A stretch of DNA of 5,598 bases, taken from contig CALEGL010000296.1 in NCBI GenBank assembly GCA_937876495.1, positions 1 through 5,598 of the forward strand, given 5' to 3'. This stretch comes from an uncultured Bifidobacterium sp. GTDB lineage: Bacteria > Actinomycetota > Actinomycetes > Actinomycetales > Bifidobacteriaceae. The stretch's first letter is position 1, and each line of letters opens with the position of its first letter. Shown here piece after piece: positions 5,317 to 5,598 of this stretch. A model generated the notes under the pieces. That model was not told the DNA's origin, did no database searches, and saw only the letters and a program-made list of their open reading frames with translations. A program made the position numbers and the translations under genes.

Positions 5317-5598
5317 TCACCCCTCGTCCACGGACCGCCGACGTCCGTCCGATCCGAGTCCGAGCGCATGTATGGCCTGGGGCAGCGTCCCCGCCGGGAT
5401 GACTTCGAGCCCGGCGTCGCGCCGGGAGGCATCGGGCCGCCCCTGCCCCGCCGCCACGCCGGCCGTCGTGCACCCCAGCCGCGCTGCCTCGGACCGCCTC
5501 CGGCACAGCCGGGGGGCGGGACGGCCCTGGCCCGCCCGCCAGACCCCGCCGCTGGCCCATGTGGGCCGGGCCGCCGACCGCGCGGTACCGCGCCTCGC
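5317..5598 (-). CDS. radA: Probable DNA repair protein RadA, C-terminal fragment (5' end outside the window)
   Basis: Only the last 93 codons plus TGA are present. RadA (Sms) is a RecA-like branch-migration ATPase in homologous recombination whose C-terminus is a Lon-like domain. The fragment aligns with that domain: SGGVWRAGQGRPAP (16-29) resembles the family's 'FGEVGLAGEVRPV', RRRSEAARLGCTTA (33-46) resembles 'RRLAEAARLGFTTA', and AGLEVIPAGTLPQAIHALGL (62-81) matches the closing strand and helix. A short charged tail follows. Mismatches at otherwise fixed positions (G to W, L to R, E to Q) crowd toward the window edge, suggesting low-quality sequence there. It lies 113 bp upstream of the SAHH-like gene on the same strand, so read-through is possible, but the functional link is probably only adjacency. 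The call rests on motif memory in a short, error-prone piece, so another Lon-domain protein cannot be excluded. Confidence 0.65.
   Translation of the reverse strand, partial: ARRGTARSAARPTWASGGVWRAGQGRPAPRLCRRRSEAARLGCTTAGVAAGQGRPDASRRDAGLEVIPAGTLPQAIHALGLGSDGRRRSVDEG

Noticed and set aside
5196..5432. Small minus-strand open frame of 78 codons over the radA end and spacer
   Set aside because: It is Arg/Ser-rich without similarity, overlaps the radA frame and the SAHH-like start, and is best explained as an out-of-frame reading.
5204..5560. In-frame upstream extension of the SAHH-like gene, giving a protein of about 603 aa
   Set aside because: The extra N-terminus is Arg/Gly/Pro-rich with no family similarity and overlaps the radA-like C-terminus in another frame. 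The GTG at 5203 has a proper Shine-Dalgarno and gives a normal length.
1..5598. tRNA, rRNA, CRISPR array, insertion sequence or phage attachment site
   Set aside because: No cloverleaf, repeat-spacer pattern, transposase or terminal inverted repeats were seen on either strand. Nearly all of the window is accounted for by six genes and short spacers.

Overview
The window is a 5.6 kb stretch of high-GC DNA read entirely on the minus strand. The GC-rich coding, lipoprotein signal and Shine-Dalgarno sites fit a high-GC actinomycete (Actinomycetota). A Bifidobacteriaceae- or Actinomycetaceae-like host is only a guess. The window is probably a whole contig, because it breaks genes at both edges and both edges read as poorer-quality coding sequence.

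In transcription order (right to left) it holds: the last 93 codons of a probable radA (5317-5598); a 113-bp spacer with a dyad around a possible -10 element; an S-adenosylhomocysteine-hydrolase-like gene (3749-5203, GTG start); a nucleoside-deaminase-type amidohydrolase (2331-3752); a DUF985 cupin (1837-2334); a 150-bp spacer with an 8-bp inverted repeat and a 12-bp direct repeat; a polar-amino-acid-type solute-binding lipoprotein (838-1686); a short intercistronic hairpin; and the matching ABC permease (1-788, running off the left edge). The ATPase is presumably beyond that edge.

The hydrolase-like gene, amidohydrolase and cupin are joined by two 4-base ATGA stop/start overlaps, so they are almost certainly one translationally coupled unit. 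Deaminase plus SAHH homologue recalls the archaeal route in which SAH is first deaminated to S-inosylhomocysteine and then cleaved. The SAHH homologue here keeps the NAD fold and the core Asp/Glu/Lys/Asp residues, but has lost the three histidines normally seen around the nucleoside (Ile, Gly and Asn in their place). Its substrate, or even its reaction, may therefore differ from textbook SAHH. With a cupin of unknown function and an amino-acid-type importer downstream, the cluster is a plausible uncharacterised salvage cassette for a 5'-substituted nucleoside or amino-acid thioether. That function is inference.
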